A stretch of 64,000 nucleotides of DNA from Knufia peltigerae (Eukaryota; Ascomycota; Eurotiomycetes; Chaetothyriales; Trichomeriaceae): positions 307,228 to 371,227 of the forward strand of contig JAPDRN010000019.1 of assembly GCA_030247855.1 (NCBI GenBank), written 5' to 3'. The notes beneath the pieces are model-generated. The model ran no database searches, was not told the origin of the DNA, and saw only the letters and a list, made by a program, of their open reading frames with translations. The position numbers and the translations under genes were made by a program. Positions 22,217 through 34,112 of this stretch are shown here, piece after piece. The stretch's first letter is position 1; each line of letters begins with the position of its first letter.

Positions 22217-23533
22217 GATGGCTGTTGTGAGGTGTATCTAGATGGCAAGATCGATGGTACTAATTGCTCCGGAAACCGGTGTTTGGATCTGAAGGAACTG
22301 CTAGACCTTGAAGCCGGAGGATGGAAAACGAAGGATGGATCTAGACGACGCAGCAAATATGAAAAGATGAAGAAGCCTTTTGATACAGGCAGTGATGAGA
22401 AAGATGTGATGTTGTGGTGAAGAGCAAGCTGCCAGAAGGACGGGAAACGGTGATGTAGCCGCAGGGGAAGATGAGACTGGGCTGGGCTTGGCGCGCTCTG
22501 GTTAATGACAAGTCAGCGTCCCAAACACGTCGTCTAGTTGCCGCCTGCTGAGAAGCGCATGGAATCTTCTCACAGCGCCCATTCGTCGGCCTTGCCACTA
22601 TTCACCTATTTACTCAGTAAGAGTACAAGGCTGACAATTGTTTGCTATTGTTTACGCTACACCTCTCATCATCTTTTCAACTAGGCAGCTGCAGTACTTG
22701 TGCACGTATGTGGAAGGGTTATCGCTGCATACATGTGCAGCTGTCTACGGGTGTCCTTGGACATTCCCCTTCCAACAAGTCGGTGACACCATCACCTTGG
22801 TTTGAGCCATTGGAGATTATCAAGACGCCGCTCTTCGCTATCGAATCACGATGATCAATCATGGCGCATACTCACTCGTTAATTTTCTTGCCTCACTTCA
22901 TAATGCACTTGTCGTACCCATCACTAATCCTCCTCTGTACAAATCAACCAGAAGCAATCCCACATCAATAGAGTAACATACCGGAGATTCCTTATCATGA
23001 ATTCCGTCTGTCCGTATCTAGTATTCGTACCTGTATGCGGGTTTCCGCTCCGCCCGGATGGTCACCCTTGTACACTTTCCGCCCTCATGCGGAGAAAGGA
23101 ATTTATTTCATAATACCCAACAACTCTACTTCAAGACTCTCGCATACCTCAATGAACGCATTCTATAATACGAGACTTGGATATCTCATTGTTCTATAAC
23201 TTCTGAATCGTTTTGCTTCACAACTACATTGTCATCGTCAGTGCTGCTGGACAGCTACCGCGGGCATAAATCGATTTTCTACGACGGATCCACGCCTCTA
23301 TCGAATTGATTCTTCTTGCTTTTACGAGTACTGAAACCGTTGCTCTGTACACCATCGCAGCAGGAGCCATACCACCGAGGGAAGCGATCTCAAGTGAACA
23401 CCCAAAAACCACAACTGTGGAATCAGAAGCCGTTGGAGCACAGAGTCTGTCTGGGACAGACACCAAGCGTCCAGAACGACGCTGACACCTTCACAACACC
23501 CGACTTTCCCATCCCTCGTTTCCTCCAACAACC
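22217..23533. other. Divergent promoter region between CDC48 and Sus1-like gene
   Basis: 1.3 kb without a credible gene. The CDC48-proximal part carries pyrimidine-rich stretches on the minus strand. A short inverted repeat, TTTCCGC...GCGGAGAAA, lies around 23078-23099. I did not find a proteasome-type (PACE) element. Confidence 0.5.
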
Positions 23534-24067
23534 ATGTCTGATCCACCACAAATCCAAATCCCGACTCCCACATCCCTGACCTCGACGTCGACCTCGCTCC
23601 CGCCAGAGACCTCACAGGCGCTCATCGCCCACCTCCGCGCGACGGGCCAAATCTCCGACCTCTCAGACATTCTCGCCGACTCACTGGCCCGGACGGGCTG
23701 GACGGACCGAGTGCGCGCGCTTTCCCTCGAACTCTTGCGCAACGGGACCTGCGACACGTTTCCCGAATTGTTGACCGAAGTCCTACGGCGAGCCAAAATC
23801 CCCAAATCCAACACATCAGCCGCATCCTCAAATTCCAACATCAACAGCAAAACGAACGGCACGTCGACGTCGACAGCGACGAACGGCGCAACAACAGGAG
23901 GAGGGGTCACAGGGAACAACGCGATAGCCCTGAGTAAAGAATGGTCGGGAGGTCCAGACGGCTTACCCGATGTGCGCATACCCGAGACAACCGTCGAGAT
24001 GGGCGTGAATTTTCTCAAGGGCAAGATCAAAGATGTTGTGGAGCCGATTCAAGATGAGAGTGACTGA
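23534..24067 (+). CDS. Sus1/ENY2-like protein (SAGA and TREX-2 candidate) with low-complexity insert
   Basis: The 177-aa single-exon protein has an N-terminal Ser/Thr/Pro stretch (1-25). Helices follow that fit the e(y)2/Sus1 fold: ALIAHLRATGQISDLSDIL, then ADSLARTGWTDRVRALSLEL, where a G-W-x-D/E-x-V/L segment is the family hallmark, then FPELLTEVLRRAK. A Ser/Asn/Thr/Gly-rich insert (about 93-132) precedes a last helix, VEMGVNFLKGKIKDVVE. Sus1 is a small all-helical adaptor that couples the SAGA deubiquitinase module and the TREX-2 mRNA-export complex at the nuclear pore. Canonical Sus1 is about 95-100 aa without such an insert. The call rests on the helix pattern and the GW motif, so a different small helical protein remains possible. 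Confidence 0.55.
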   Translation: MSDPPQIQIPTPTSLTSTSTSLPPETSQALIAHLRATGQISDLSDILADSLARTGWTDRVRALSLELLRNGTCDTFPELLTEVLRRAKIPKSNTSAASSNSNINSKTNGTSTSTATNGATTGGGVTGNNAIALSKEWSGGPDGLPDVRIPETTVEMGVNFLKGKIKDVVEPIQDESD

Positions 24068-24549
24068 GAGTTTACGGAGTAATGCATGCCAACAGTAGAT
24101 CAATCTGGATCAAAAGTTGTAATAGGAGGCTGGATACGAATTGAATATGGCCATCAGGGTGTGTATTGGATAGGCGGAGCATACCATTCTATTCTTTCGA
24201 AAGTTGTACTCAAGCGCACCCCGAAGACAAGGGCGGCCGCCTCACGGCGAAGACTTTTTGCAGACCAACGACCAAGGTTACGAGGCAGGGGGTCGCAATG
24301 AAAAATGTGTAGCCTGCAACGCTTCACGTTCAAATTCTCAAAAGGCCACCTCCAAAGGGCCACTTTGCATTGTTCTCGCTAATGGGACACCCCCTAACCA
24401 AAGGATTTTCGCTGTCGTCCAACCTCAAATCCGTAACATACATACTTGGATCTTGCGCGCTCTTAGACATGATCCAAAGCCCAACACGAATAGTCTTTAC
24501 AACTGTAATCTCTTGTCGTCCATCTTCTGCAACCGCCGAATGGACGACG
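24068..24549. other. Convergent 3' intergenic region, Sus1-like and STE50
   Basis: Starts with TTACGGAGTAA (24072-24082), another copy of the TACGGAGTA word. No gene was seen. Confidence 0.5.
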
Positions 24550-26252
24550 CTAAAGAACGCCACCGGGGAGGTTCTGTGGCATTGCACTCCGCACACTTGC
24601 CGAACTTGAAAGCTGTCCGGCACTCCCCAAGGGCTTCGTACCTCCAGTGGCCGCACTTCCTGGCTCATTGATCGGATTCGCCAGCTTCCTCAGCATGAAC
24701 ATTGGCTTCTTGCCTTCCTTGTCCAAGTCCTTGAACAGAGCGAGCGGCTTCTCCTCGAGGCCAACACACCGCTCTTGGTCCCCGTACACAATGTACAAAG
24801 CATATTGCCGCCAATCTGCTTGGATATTGTACTTCCGCAACGCAGCCGGCAGAACCTTGTAGCAAGGATCTTCCAGCCCCACGCGGAAAGACTTGAAGAT
24901 CTCTACACTCGGCGCCTCTGCACCGCTGCCAGGCGTATGCCCACCAGCCGCACTGGATGGTAATTGTGGCGGCACACTTGCTGACTGTTCTCTCGGAGGT
25001 ATTAGTGTGCTTGCGTTCGATATCGTAGAATTTGTCGGGTTGATCTTCGCACTGGCACTCTTTGCTGACGTTGGCGGCTCGCGTTCACCAGTCACTTGAC
25101 TCGTCCGAGGGTCATCTGAGCCATCGTATCTCGACATGTTATTCCCATCTCGCGAATAACTTCGTGGTGCGAGTGGCTGATGCTGGTACGGTAATGGAGA
25201 TGTAGGTGAGGGAATGCCAGGGCTAGGGTGAGGCATTGCTCCGCCTGACATTTGTGCCGTTAACGAATTGCTTGCCAGGCTTGCCGCAGCACTGGGGTCA
25301 AGCGACGAGTTATCTGCAAACGTCCTACCCTCGTGGATAGTGCTGGGGATGTGTGTAGGCGAGTTGTTCTTCGGCGTCGAGCTCAAGCCCAGCTTCTTAG
25401 AGAAAGTCCTAGTAAGACTTGACTTTTCAGGAGCAGGCTGCGTCGTGAGGACTGGAGGTAGGGGAGAGGGTTGGTCTTGTTGATACATTTCCGGGCTGAG
25501 GGTTGAGGATTGGTGGGGAGCATAAGGTAGAGGTTCAGAGCGTTCTTTGGCCATCTTGAAAACAGGGAGGAGTTCCTGTCGCAGCTTGCGGTAGTCGTCG
25601 GCCAGCCTGGTCAGCTGCGCTTCAGCTTGTGCTATTCGCTCCTCCCGCAGACGGATGAGAGATCGGGCTAGGCGATTGATGTCTTCTTTCGTGGCCATTT
25701 CGTGCCGTGGGTTGACCTCGGCGGCTGATAAAACACGTTAGCGGGCTGCTTCACGCCGCGTCTTGCCGGTCTTACTCGGTGGAATATAGTCGTCTGGTTC
25801 GACTTGGATGTCCTGCCTCACTTTCAAGTCGTACACATTCTTCAGTATGGTCAGCCGATGGCCGACGCTGGCTATGCCCATCTCCTTGAGTTCTTCATGT
25901 TTAAGGGCCACAAGCGCCTCGCCTTCGATACCATGTTCTGTCCACCTTGTTAGTCTACTCCTTCTCTGAGGTTGTCTTCCATACCTATAAAAGCCTGGCA
26001 ATACTGACGCAGGTTCAGACTGGCGACAAATTGTGCACACTCTTCCGGCGTCCATTCTGTTATTATTGTTCTCGGTAAACTTGACTCTTCTCCAGCGGGA
26101 TCGAAGGTGGTGGGAGTATGTTCGTTCGAGGCAGGTTCGGAGGACGTCTCGGAGTCTGTGTGTAGTTGGGTTGGTGAAGTCATGACGCTTCTCTCATACT
26201 CATCGTCGGCGTCAGAATCTGCATGATACGTAGTTCCACTGGGAAAAGCCAT
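24550..26252 (-). CDS. ste50: MAPK-cascade adaptor Ste50 (SAM + RA domains)
   Basis: Three exons, 26252-25985, 25937-25776 and 25724-24550, give 534 aa. Introns of 47 and 51 nt have a GACTAAC and a CTAAC branch site. Order: an acidic N-terminus; a SAM domain at about 67-135 (TEWTPEECAQFVASLNL... HGIEGEALVALKHEELKEMGI); a basic heptad-like helix LARSLIRLREERIAQAEAQL; a long Pro/Ser/Thr-rich linker; and a Ras-association domain at about 420-505 (IFKSFRVGLEDPCYKVLPAA...). The terminal LPGGVL is typical. Ste50 bridges Cdc42/Ras-type GTPases to the MAPKKK Ste11 in pheromone, invasive-growth and osmotic pathways. The split of the SAM domain by intron 1 is resolved by reading F-I-E-H-G across the junction. 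Confidence 0.93.
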
Positions 26253-27088
26253 GATGTGTCCTCTCTAGTGCACAGGCATGTAGCGCCTGGGGGATGGCTG
26301 TAGATCCTTGCTCTTCAGCCGCAGGGAGGGCCGGTCACCCGTCAACTGCGGACCTACTCGTGGAAGCCAAATCCAGAGCCCCGGCTTGTTCAATGGTACG
26401 AATACAGCGCCGAATCGTCCTGGATAGGAGTTCGATCGATATGCAATTCGTCTGGTGGTGAGGTGGATGCTTTCGTCTGGACGTCGTCGGGCGCTATAGC
26501 GTTGGCTAATTGAAGGATGCGAGACAGGAGAGTGTAATCGTGTTCGGTTCTGCCCTTTTGTTCTGCTCCAATGTGTTTGGCAGAAGGCCGTGCCAGTCTC
26601 TGATTGCTTTCAAGCGTACAGAAGACAAATGGTCACAAAGCTCGTCTCCAGCGTAATCTTGATCCAGACTGATGTGTGGAGTGGCAGAATGAAGCGAGGA
26701 TCTACGTTTGCGACTCTAGCGGCCGCCGACAAGGCTAGTTCTATCGCATTTCTACAATTGGCCTGTGATGACCAGGGCTACCAGTTCGTAGCATTTGTTT
26801 GTCTCATGGCAACAAGGAAAATCCTTTTCTAGAACACTCCCAAGGCAAGCTGGTCCTCTTGAGAATGGCTTCTTCACTATTTACATCCCGACAGCTGATA
26901 GGGGAGATACTCAAATTAACAAACCCGCTATTGTTGTTAGTGAACTATGGTTTATCTCGCTTCTTGCCATCCCTTTCTCGGTTCATTATGCGGGTGGAAA
27001 TCACCAACAGCCCAGGTAGGTGGCCGCGAGCCATAGATCAGAAGGAAAGACGTTCAATTCGATTCATCTGCATGCTCACTCCGCTGAC
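26253..27088. other. Intergenic: STE50 promoter and UTP8 3' flank
   Basis: 836 bp. Plus-strand frames here are antisense to UTP8 or random. The part adjoining 26253 should hold the STE50 promoter. No specific element was recognised. Confidence 0.5.
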
Positions 27089-29790
27089 CTACAGAACTAA
27101 ACGCTCAAACGAATATTGCCCCTTACTCATGCTCTCCAACATGCTCATTTCTCGAGCACTCCGCTTCAACACCTGCCCACCTCCTTTTCTGACCTTGTAC
27201 GGACTGATCACATTGTCGGCTCGAAGGGCAAGTGGGAGTCCGCCACGCAGCTGGAAGCCATCGTCTTCTTTGGTGTTTTCGGAGTATAATGTGACTATCT
27301 TTCCGGGCTGTTGGGTAAGTCTGGCAGCTGGGCCACTGACTTGGAGACGACCACCTGCACTCTCATGCTTTCGTATCGATTCCTCGTACCTCAGCGTCTC
27401 TCGGAGTATACCTTGCAGTTCGGTGGCATCCCCCAGGCTCTCGGTGGCGTGTGTAATTTCAGTCACAAGATCTGGAATTATATTGCCAACAAAATCCTCG
27501 TTTTCCAGAGCACCGATAAGTCCCAGAGGCCCGATAGCATCTACACAACTTGTTAAGATGTTGATAATCGCGCTGAGCTGCATGACTGAGACCTTGCTGT
27601 CGGTCTCTATGGGAGGCATGCTTTGGAACGATCGCGTGTGGCCACCCTGAAACAGCTGTTGGCGTAAAAACTGGATTAGAGCTAATGTCTCGCGTTGGGT
27701 GAAAAGGGATCTCAGACTCTTGGTGATTGTTTGGGTCGAGCCGGCACCCAACTTGTTCAATGACAAAATCAATGCTTTCTGGAGCTGAGGTGGCAACCAC
27801 GTTGGATCGGAAGTGGATGTCTCCAATGTCTGTATTTGCATATCCGGTATGCCACCTCCTTCAGGACTCGTTGCATCTGATTTCGGAGCTGAAGCCGCAT
27901 CAGCTACGACGGTCAATGCTCGAGCCAGAAGCGTCTGGGCTACCGTAGCTTGCTCGTCGACGTATGGACTGAATCCAGCCTCGAGGCATTCAATTAGTAA
28001 CTTCAGGCTTGGATCGACCTCCAGAAGTGCACCTGCAATAGATTGAAGTTTCACATGCTCCGCGGATCTAGAGCTATGTGCTGATACGGCTCGCTTCACT
28101 CCAATATGAGAGAGCAAACCCAATCTCGAAAGCCAGATTATCAACTTGAATGAGGGAAGCTGAATCTTCAGCCTTGCATCAGAGTGTCCATCTTGGGTGA
28201 CGCTTTGGAGCGAGTCGATGTGGAATATCTTGGCTAGGAGATAGTTGATTTTGACATCTGGGATCGCCAGACGAGTTGAAGGGAGATCTTCGACCATAGT
28301 TTGAGGCAAGGATGACTGCAGCGAACCCGACATGAGGTCCGTGGCGAATGCCTCCTCGAAACCCATTACATCACCTGCTTCTGACAATTCATCGAGCCTC
28401 TTTCGTACGAGAGCCCAACCCTTACTTGACAATACATTGTCGCCAGATGAGCCGATGGAAAGTTTCGGAAAGTTTCCACCTAAGCGACATGCTTCGACAT
28501 GAAGGTTGACGCCGAGTCCAATATTCTGAAGCAATTGACTTCCGACTTGTAACTCCTTCTTAGAACCAGTTGATAAGGATACATCGATCGCGACCAGATG
28601 ATGGCGACGTCTTCCAATGACACGTGCTGAGTGGCTCAGGTATGTGATGAATTCCACAGGGCCAATTTGACCTTCCGCAGTCATTCGGTGTCGTTTTCGT
28701 TTAAGACTGGTCCTGGAGGTGTTCTGTTGCAGTCGTATCGATTGATATTTCAGGTCATAAAGCCGCAGAGAATCTTGGAAAGAGAAAATGGCGAATGCCG
28801 GTGTGATGGCCATGATTTCATAGCTCCCATTGACAGCGGTGTTTAAGGTAGAAACAGAAGCAGGTATCACCTTCGAGAGATCATACGTCGAAAATGTTGC
28901 TCCAGACTTAACATAAAGATGAGAAGCATGGTGGCCGAAGGTGCAGCGCCTATCCTTTGCGTTGCCATGCTGCAGGATTTCATGTTCAAACAAGGGCGTA
29001 ACAGAGGCCATTTGAAGCAGATTTCCCCCTTCGGTGAGGTTGACTGGCCACACACCGTAGAACAGTCTTCGATCGTCATCATCAGGTAGAGCCTTGGTGT
29101 ATGCGAGAGCGATGTAAGAAGTATTAGCCTTGATATCACCTAGCAGGTCCGATCGCTGCTTCAAGACCGACTTCTCTGCATCCGCCGACGTGAGGTGCTG
29201 TACCGCAAGAACCTGGAGGTAAGGATGCTCTTTAGTATTCAATGATATCCTGGCTACTCTTCTATCCAGATCCGCAGAAAATATTGTAAGGTTACCATTG
29301 GCTTGGGCGACTAGGACTTGGTTTCCGGAAAGCGGCAAGACATCAACAAGCAGGACAGGCTCCTGTCCGTCGAGTTGAGGACTTCTGACAGATTTGACAT
29401 CCTGCTGTTCACCATCAAGGCTTTCGAATAATTGTATCTGCAAGGACTGCAGCTTTATGGCACAATAGGATTTTCGGTGTGTCTTGTCATCTACCGCAAC
29501 ACGGATTGAGCATGGCGGACCGGAGAAGGAAGAATTTGGTGGTACCGGATATGAGGTCAAGATATTTCCATCTTGCGCCTGGAGAAGTTAGTGACAATGT
29601 AGTGCAACCGCAGCTTCTATAATCATACTTCGTATATATTCAGAGAGTTTCCATCCACCGCAGCACAAATTTCCTTCCTCCTTCTTTTTGATCCGTCACG
29701 CACTGTGAAAACTGGGCCAACATGAGTCGCAGCATCTGGTCGTGCAGTGCGCGGAAGCCTCACTAGAGGATGTGGAGCAGAGATTTCCAT
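27089..29790 (-). CDS. utp8: U3 snoRNP-associated protein Utp8
   Basis: Two exons, 29790-29629 (54 codons) and 29578-27089, give 883 aa; the intron is 50 nt. Exon 1 begins MEISAPHPLVRLPRTAR and ends SLNIYE, then continues AQDGNILTSYPVP. Seen: a beta-propeller-like N-terminal half with SIALSYT-type strands, a Lys/Arg patch (SLKRKRHRM) and an alpha-helical C-terminal half ending in GGGQVLKRS...YSFERLVL. The layout and tail match fungal Utp8. Utp8 is part of the t-UTP/UTP-A subcomplex of the small-subunit processome, which binds the 5' ETS of pre-rRNA in the nucleolus. Assignment is by overall pattern, not by a catalytic motif. It is divergent from ELG1 across about 506 bp. Confidence 0.78.
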
Positions 29791-30296
29791 TGTCAGGGCG
29801 TTGGCATATTTCCTGTCTTGCTGAAACCAGATGTCTTGAGGATGTTCGCAAGCCTTGACAAAAATTCACAGGCTGCGGAGAAACTGCTGCCGCAGTTTTG
29901 CCGTGGCTGGCAATTACTGTAGTAGCCTCAGCAGCCCAGGGCTGGTTAAATCATCTAGCGGTCGATCTCCCGCTCAAAAAGTAGCACACTATCTACGGAC
30001 TAATTGCCCCCTAGACTATCGGTAATCGCGTCACCGACGCGCTTCATCTCGGCCACTTCAGTGTCTTTGAGAGAGACACGCGCATTTTCCTGTGACCATA
30101 CTAGTTACTTAACAACGAAGGCCTGATCTTCGTGCTCCATGGTGCACCTTGTTCTGGAGCACTCTGGCAGCTAGATCTTCAGACACATCTCGCCGGCACT
30201 ACAGTATTCATGCCACCAACAATTCGAGTTCAAGGAGCCAGGAAGTGAATGGCGGCGGTCCTGGATTGCGGCAATGGATCAGGACGGTCTGCTCAG
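29791..30296. other. Divergent promoter region, UTP8 and ELG1
   Basis: 506 bp between two start codons. The plus-strand open frame that continues ELG1 upstream to 30149 has no in-frame ATG and ends at a non-ATG codon. It contains no recognised domain, so I treat it as leader or promoter. Confidence 0.55.
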
Positions 30297-33200
30297 ATGC
30301 ATCCTTTCTTCCAAAAAGGCAAGACTGTACAGTGAGATGGTTCTTTCAAAGACTAATTTCTCTAGCCATAGTGCCGCATTATGGCCTTTCTCATGACGGT
30401 TCTCGATTCGACGTCCCACCAAGGCTTGACGGTAATCCGCAACCAAATAGAGACTCGGCTGATAGCCCACCTTCGGATTTATCACCACCGCCGCCTTCGT
30501 ATGATGCACACCGTGTTACCTCCGGTTCTCAATGCTACCCAATGACTTCGAATTATCGGGAGTCTGGGGCATCATCCCTCAGCAACTTCGACGGAAACGC
30601 TTTGGATGAGGAGAGCAGCAGGGCCAAGCGCAGAAAGATATTGTTAGAAGCCGACGAAGCAAAATTTGAATTCAGCGGGTCTATCAATACACACCAGCAA
30701 TCATGGCAAACTCAACTCGAAAACGCCGCTAGACAGGATCCCGAATTAGAGGAGCGCCAGGAAGATTGTCAAGGATTTATGGACACAGTACCAGAACATC
30801 CTCGAGGCTATCCTAAAGATTTGGTCGCTACCTCTGGACCTCCAAATACACCTCCGAATCTGACATCACTGGTGCAAGTGCAGCATCCGATGTTAGAACG
30901 CTCAGATGCTCTCAAGAACGCTGTTTCGGTCGAGGAAAGCATTTCGACTGATGAGAAAAAGATGGCGATTTCTGGTGATCAGCCCAAAATCACTGATTCC
31001 TTAAATGCATCAATCAGACGCTCCCCAAGAACAAAACGGACCGATGAAGACCGATCGGATAAGCCGAGGAGGGCAGCACGGCAGGGCAAGAAGGTTGAGA
31101 TGAAGAATGGCAAATTCGTATCCACTCTCCGAGTCATTTTGACCTACGCGAACAAGGACGCCGGCCAGAAGATTGACGAAATACTCTCAGCAGAACCAGC
31201 AAAAGCTTCTGGATCGGTAGTGCCGCAGAAGAAAGGTAGAACTGCCACTGAGAAGAAGGCTACGCACCCTTTCTTTCTGGGGAAAACAGCCGTCAACACC
31301 GATAAGCTACCATCAGTCAAGAGCGAAACGTCTTCTCTTGCTCCGGCATCAGAAGATGAAATTGCAATTACGAAAGCGCCCAAACCCTGGAAAGATATCG
31401 TATTTACTACCAAAAAGGCATTCCTGGACAAATCAGTCAACCTCATGCCTAGTCTCTGGCCACCAATCTCACTCCAACGAATACAGCCAGAATGTCCCTT
31501 CTTATACGACTCGGCTATGCTGAGTGAAGTTGCAGCCATGCCCAAATCCAAAAATCGTGATCTCATTATTCCGGTGGAGGAAGATGCTCTGCACATATTT
31601 GCCGGACAGCTGAAGGGCATCTCAGATCCTTCAGCTTTGGTTGAAGTTCCGACTCGCAAGATCATGAGCGGCGATGAGCTAGCCCTGACTCTCGATTGTC
31701 ATGCTACCACAGCATATGGCAGTACCGACCGCCTACAAGCGTTGCGACTACCTCTGATCAAACGAATCCGAACTAGACCCAGCCCCTTCGACATTGGTAA
31801 AGCTGCCGGTCCGCACATGTGGCCTCAAGAATATGGTCCTACCTGTTGGCAAGAAGTTCTTCAAGACCAGAGCCAAGTCCTATACGACTGGCTTAGCAAT
31901 TTGCAGGTGCACCAAGTTCAAACAGGTGCACATATATCAAAAGCGAAGCTTCCACCCACGAAGAAGAGACGAAAGAGGAAGACAGATGGGATGGATGATT
32001 TTATTGCATATTCTGATGACGATGATGATCAGAGCTTTGCCCCGTATGGAAAGAATGCCATTCTAATAGTTGGACCTTGTGGTTGTGGGAAAACTGCATC
32101 CGTTTACGCCATTGCTCAACAATTGGGGTTCGAGGTCTTCGAATTGCATCCAGGTATAAGGCGCAGCGCCAGAGACATCCAGGAGAAGGTTGGCGACATG
32201 ACGCAAAATCACCTTGTTCAACAAGCTGATTCGCAAAGTCGAAGATCAAGTGTGTCCTCGGCAGCTCCAGGAACATCTCTGGCGTCAGAACCAGTTTCGA
32301 CAAATCAACAATCGATAGCAAGTCTCTGGGGAATGTCAAAAGGATTGAAGCAGAAAGAAATGACAGACAACAAGCAGGAGACCAAAGTGCGGTCACAAAA
32401 GCAATCACTCATCCTCTTTGAAGAAGTCGACATCCTTTTCGAAGAGGACAAAGGATTTTGGTCGGGTGTACAGTCTCTTATCAGCAGCTCGAAAAGGCCG
32501 GTCATCATGACCTGTAACAGCCTTGAATCGGTTCCACTTGACGAGCTTGATCTTTTTACGGTATTGGCTTTTGACAGACCTCAACCCGTCCTTGCTGTGG
32601 ACCACCTTCAAAGCATAGCAGCAGCTGAAGGCCACTTACTGAACAGAGATTCTATTGAAAGACTATACGCCAGCAAAGGGCATGATCTGCGTGCATCTAT
32701 AACTGAGCTCAATCTTTGGTGTCAGATGACGGTAGGATCAACGCAAGGTGGTCTCGACTGGATGCTCCCATGCAATATGAAGGCACGATCGAATCAGGAC
32801 GACTCTGTACTTCGTATCATAAGTCAGGATACTTTCACGACCGGACTTGACCTATTACCTAATGGCCACAGTGATATGGAGGACATGGTTCGACTCACGC
32901 AAGACAGTCTGGAAGTTCCGGCAGTTGATTGGATCCGGGATGAGATTCCTGTCGAAGACACTGATGAGCGACGTCTTGAGACCCTTGACGCCATGCTCTC
33001 CATTTCTGAAATAAGGAGTACTATGGACTTACTTGGTCCCTATACGTCGCCTATCCTGGCTACTTTCATACCGACGACATCAGGCGGCGAGAAAAGAAAG
33101 ACCCCAAGGGAGAAGGCCGTTGACTCGGTCGTAGAGCGCTTGACACAAAAGCGCATGTCCAGACTCGACGTCACTGATGCCTTTGAGATGTTGATGGAGG

Positions 33201-33595
33201 ACTACAGGATCGCGTTACCAACTGCACCAGGTCGCAAGGCCCCTTCACTCGACAATGCCGCTCAGTCTGTAGTGACTGATGTAGCGCCATACGTGCGAAA
33301 TATCGTCTCACATGAACAGAGACTGGAACAGATCCGTCATGAACTCAACGGTGGGTCACAGGTCAAACGACAACGCAAGACTCGAGCAGCGAGAGCTGCT
33401 CTGGAAGGTGGAAATAAGGGTACTACTCGTCGTGATAGGTGGTTCCCAGACGGTCTTGATTTCTCGGCGGTTCTTGCGACAGGAAATGCCTGGCCTCAGT
33501 TGAAGCCAGAGGAGTCGTATTCCGGCCCGGATACGCCGGCGTCCTCCATAACCACCGACCCAGAGGCTGATCTCGTGGGACCGGGTCGGCTTTGA
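30297..33595 (+). CDS. elg1: Elg1/ATAD5-like RFC-like-complex subunit (PCNA unloader)
   Basis: Two exons, 30297-30331 and 30424-33595, give 1068 aa. The chosen start reads MHPFFQKGKTVQ, a short N-terminal HPFF motif common in this family, and joins LDGNPQP in phase across a 92-nt intron. Order: a disordered basic N-terminal third with SIRRSPRTKR and a second HPFF (KATHPFFLG); an Elg1-type linker; then an AAA+ module with GPCGCGKT at about residue 561 and ILFEEVDILFEED as Walker B; then an RFC-collar-like C-terminus. Elg1 with Rfc2-5 removes PCNA from chromatin after replication. The frame remains open upstream of the start and through the intron, so a naive call would give 1148 codons from a non-ATG start. 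Confidence 0.85.
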
Positions 33596-34112
33596 GCCAT
33601 GAAGTACCTAGCCATTCTCAAGATCTGCAGATTGAATCTATCTTAGAATGCTTTTCCAGTAGCAAGGAGATCGACAAACAGAGTCTCTTGCCAGACCAGG
33701 GCTAGCTACATGTAAATTAATGCGCTGCCATGAGATGCAGGCGATAGATATGAACATATGATCAACATAACAACACCTTCATGCGTCTCACATCTGATAT
33801 GTCTCTGGGATTCCCGGTTGCACTATGTGCAGAATCATGTTGTACAGTATTCGAAATGCAGTGTGTTAAGTCAAGAGCTTGGGCCAGATCTGACTTCAAT
33901 AGGGGCATATCATCAGTTACTCTAAACGCCTGAATTGCGAAAAACTACCCAGGTGGCGTTAAGCTATCATCAAATGGCGTATCAAATACAGCGGCAGTGT
34001 AGATCCGAGCACAGAGAGATATATAAAGCCCAGATTCGTAGTAATCATAGTGATCATTATCATACCGTCACAGTCGTTTATCGTTGGGATGGTCCCCGAC
34101 CAGGGTTTCGTT
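33596..34112. other. Convergent 3' intergenic region, ELG1 and F-box gene
   Basis: 517 bp, AT-richer than the neighbouring coding sequence. No gene was seen. Confidence 0.5.

Noticed and set aside
26799..27650. 283-codon plus-strand frame overlapping the end of UTP8
   Set aside because: Antisense shadow of UTP8; no motif, and its start lies in intergenic DNA.
30149..30296. Upstream extension of ELG1
   Set aside because: Begins at a non-ATG codon and has no family-like sequence; the MHPFF start explains the gene better.
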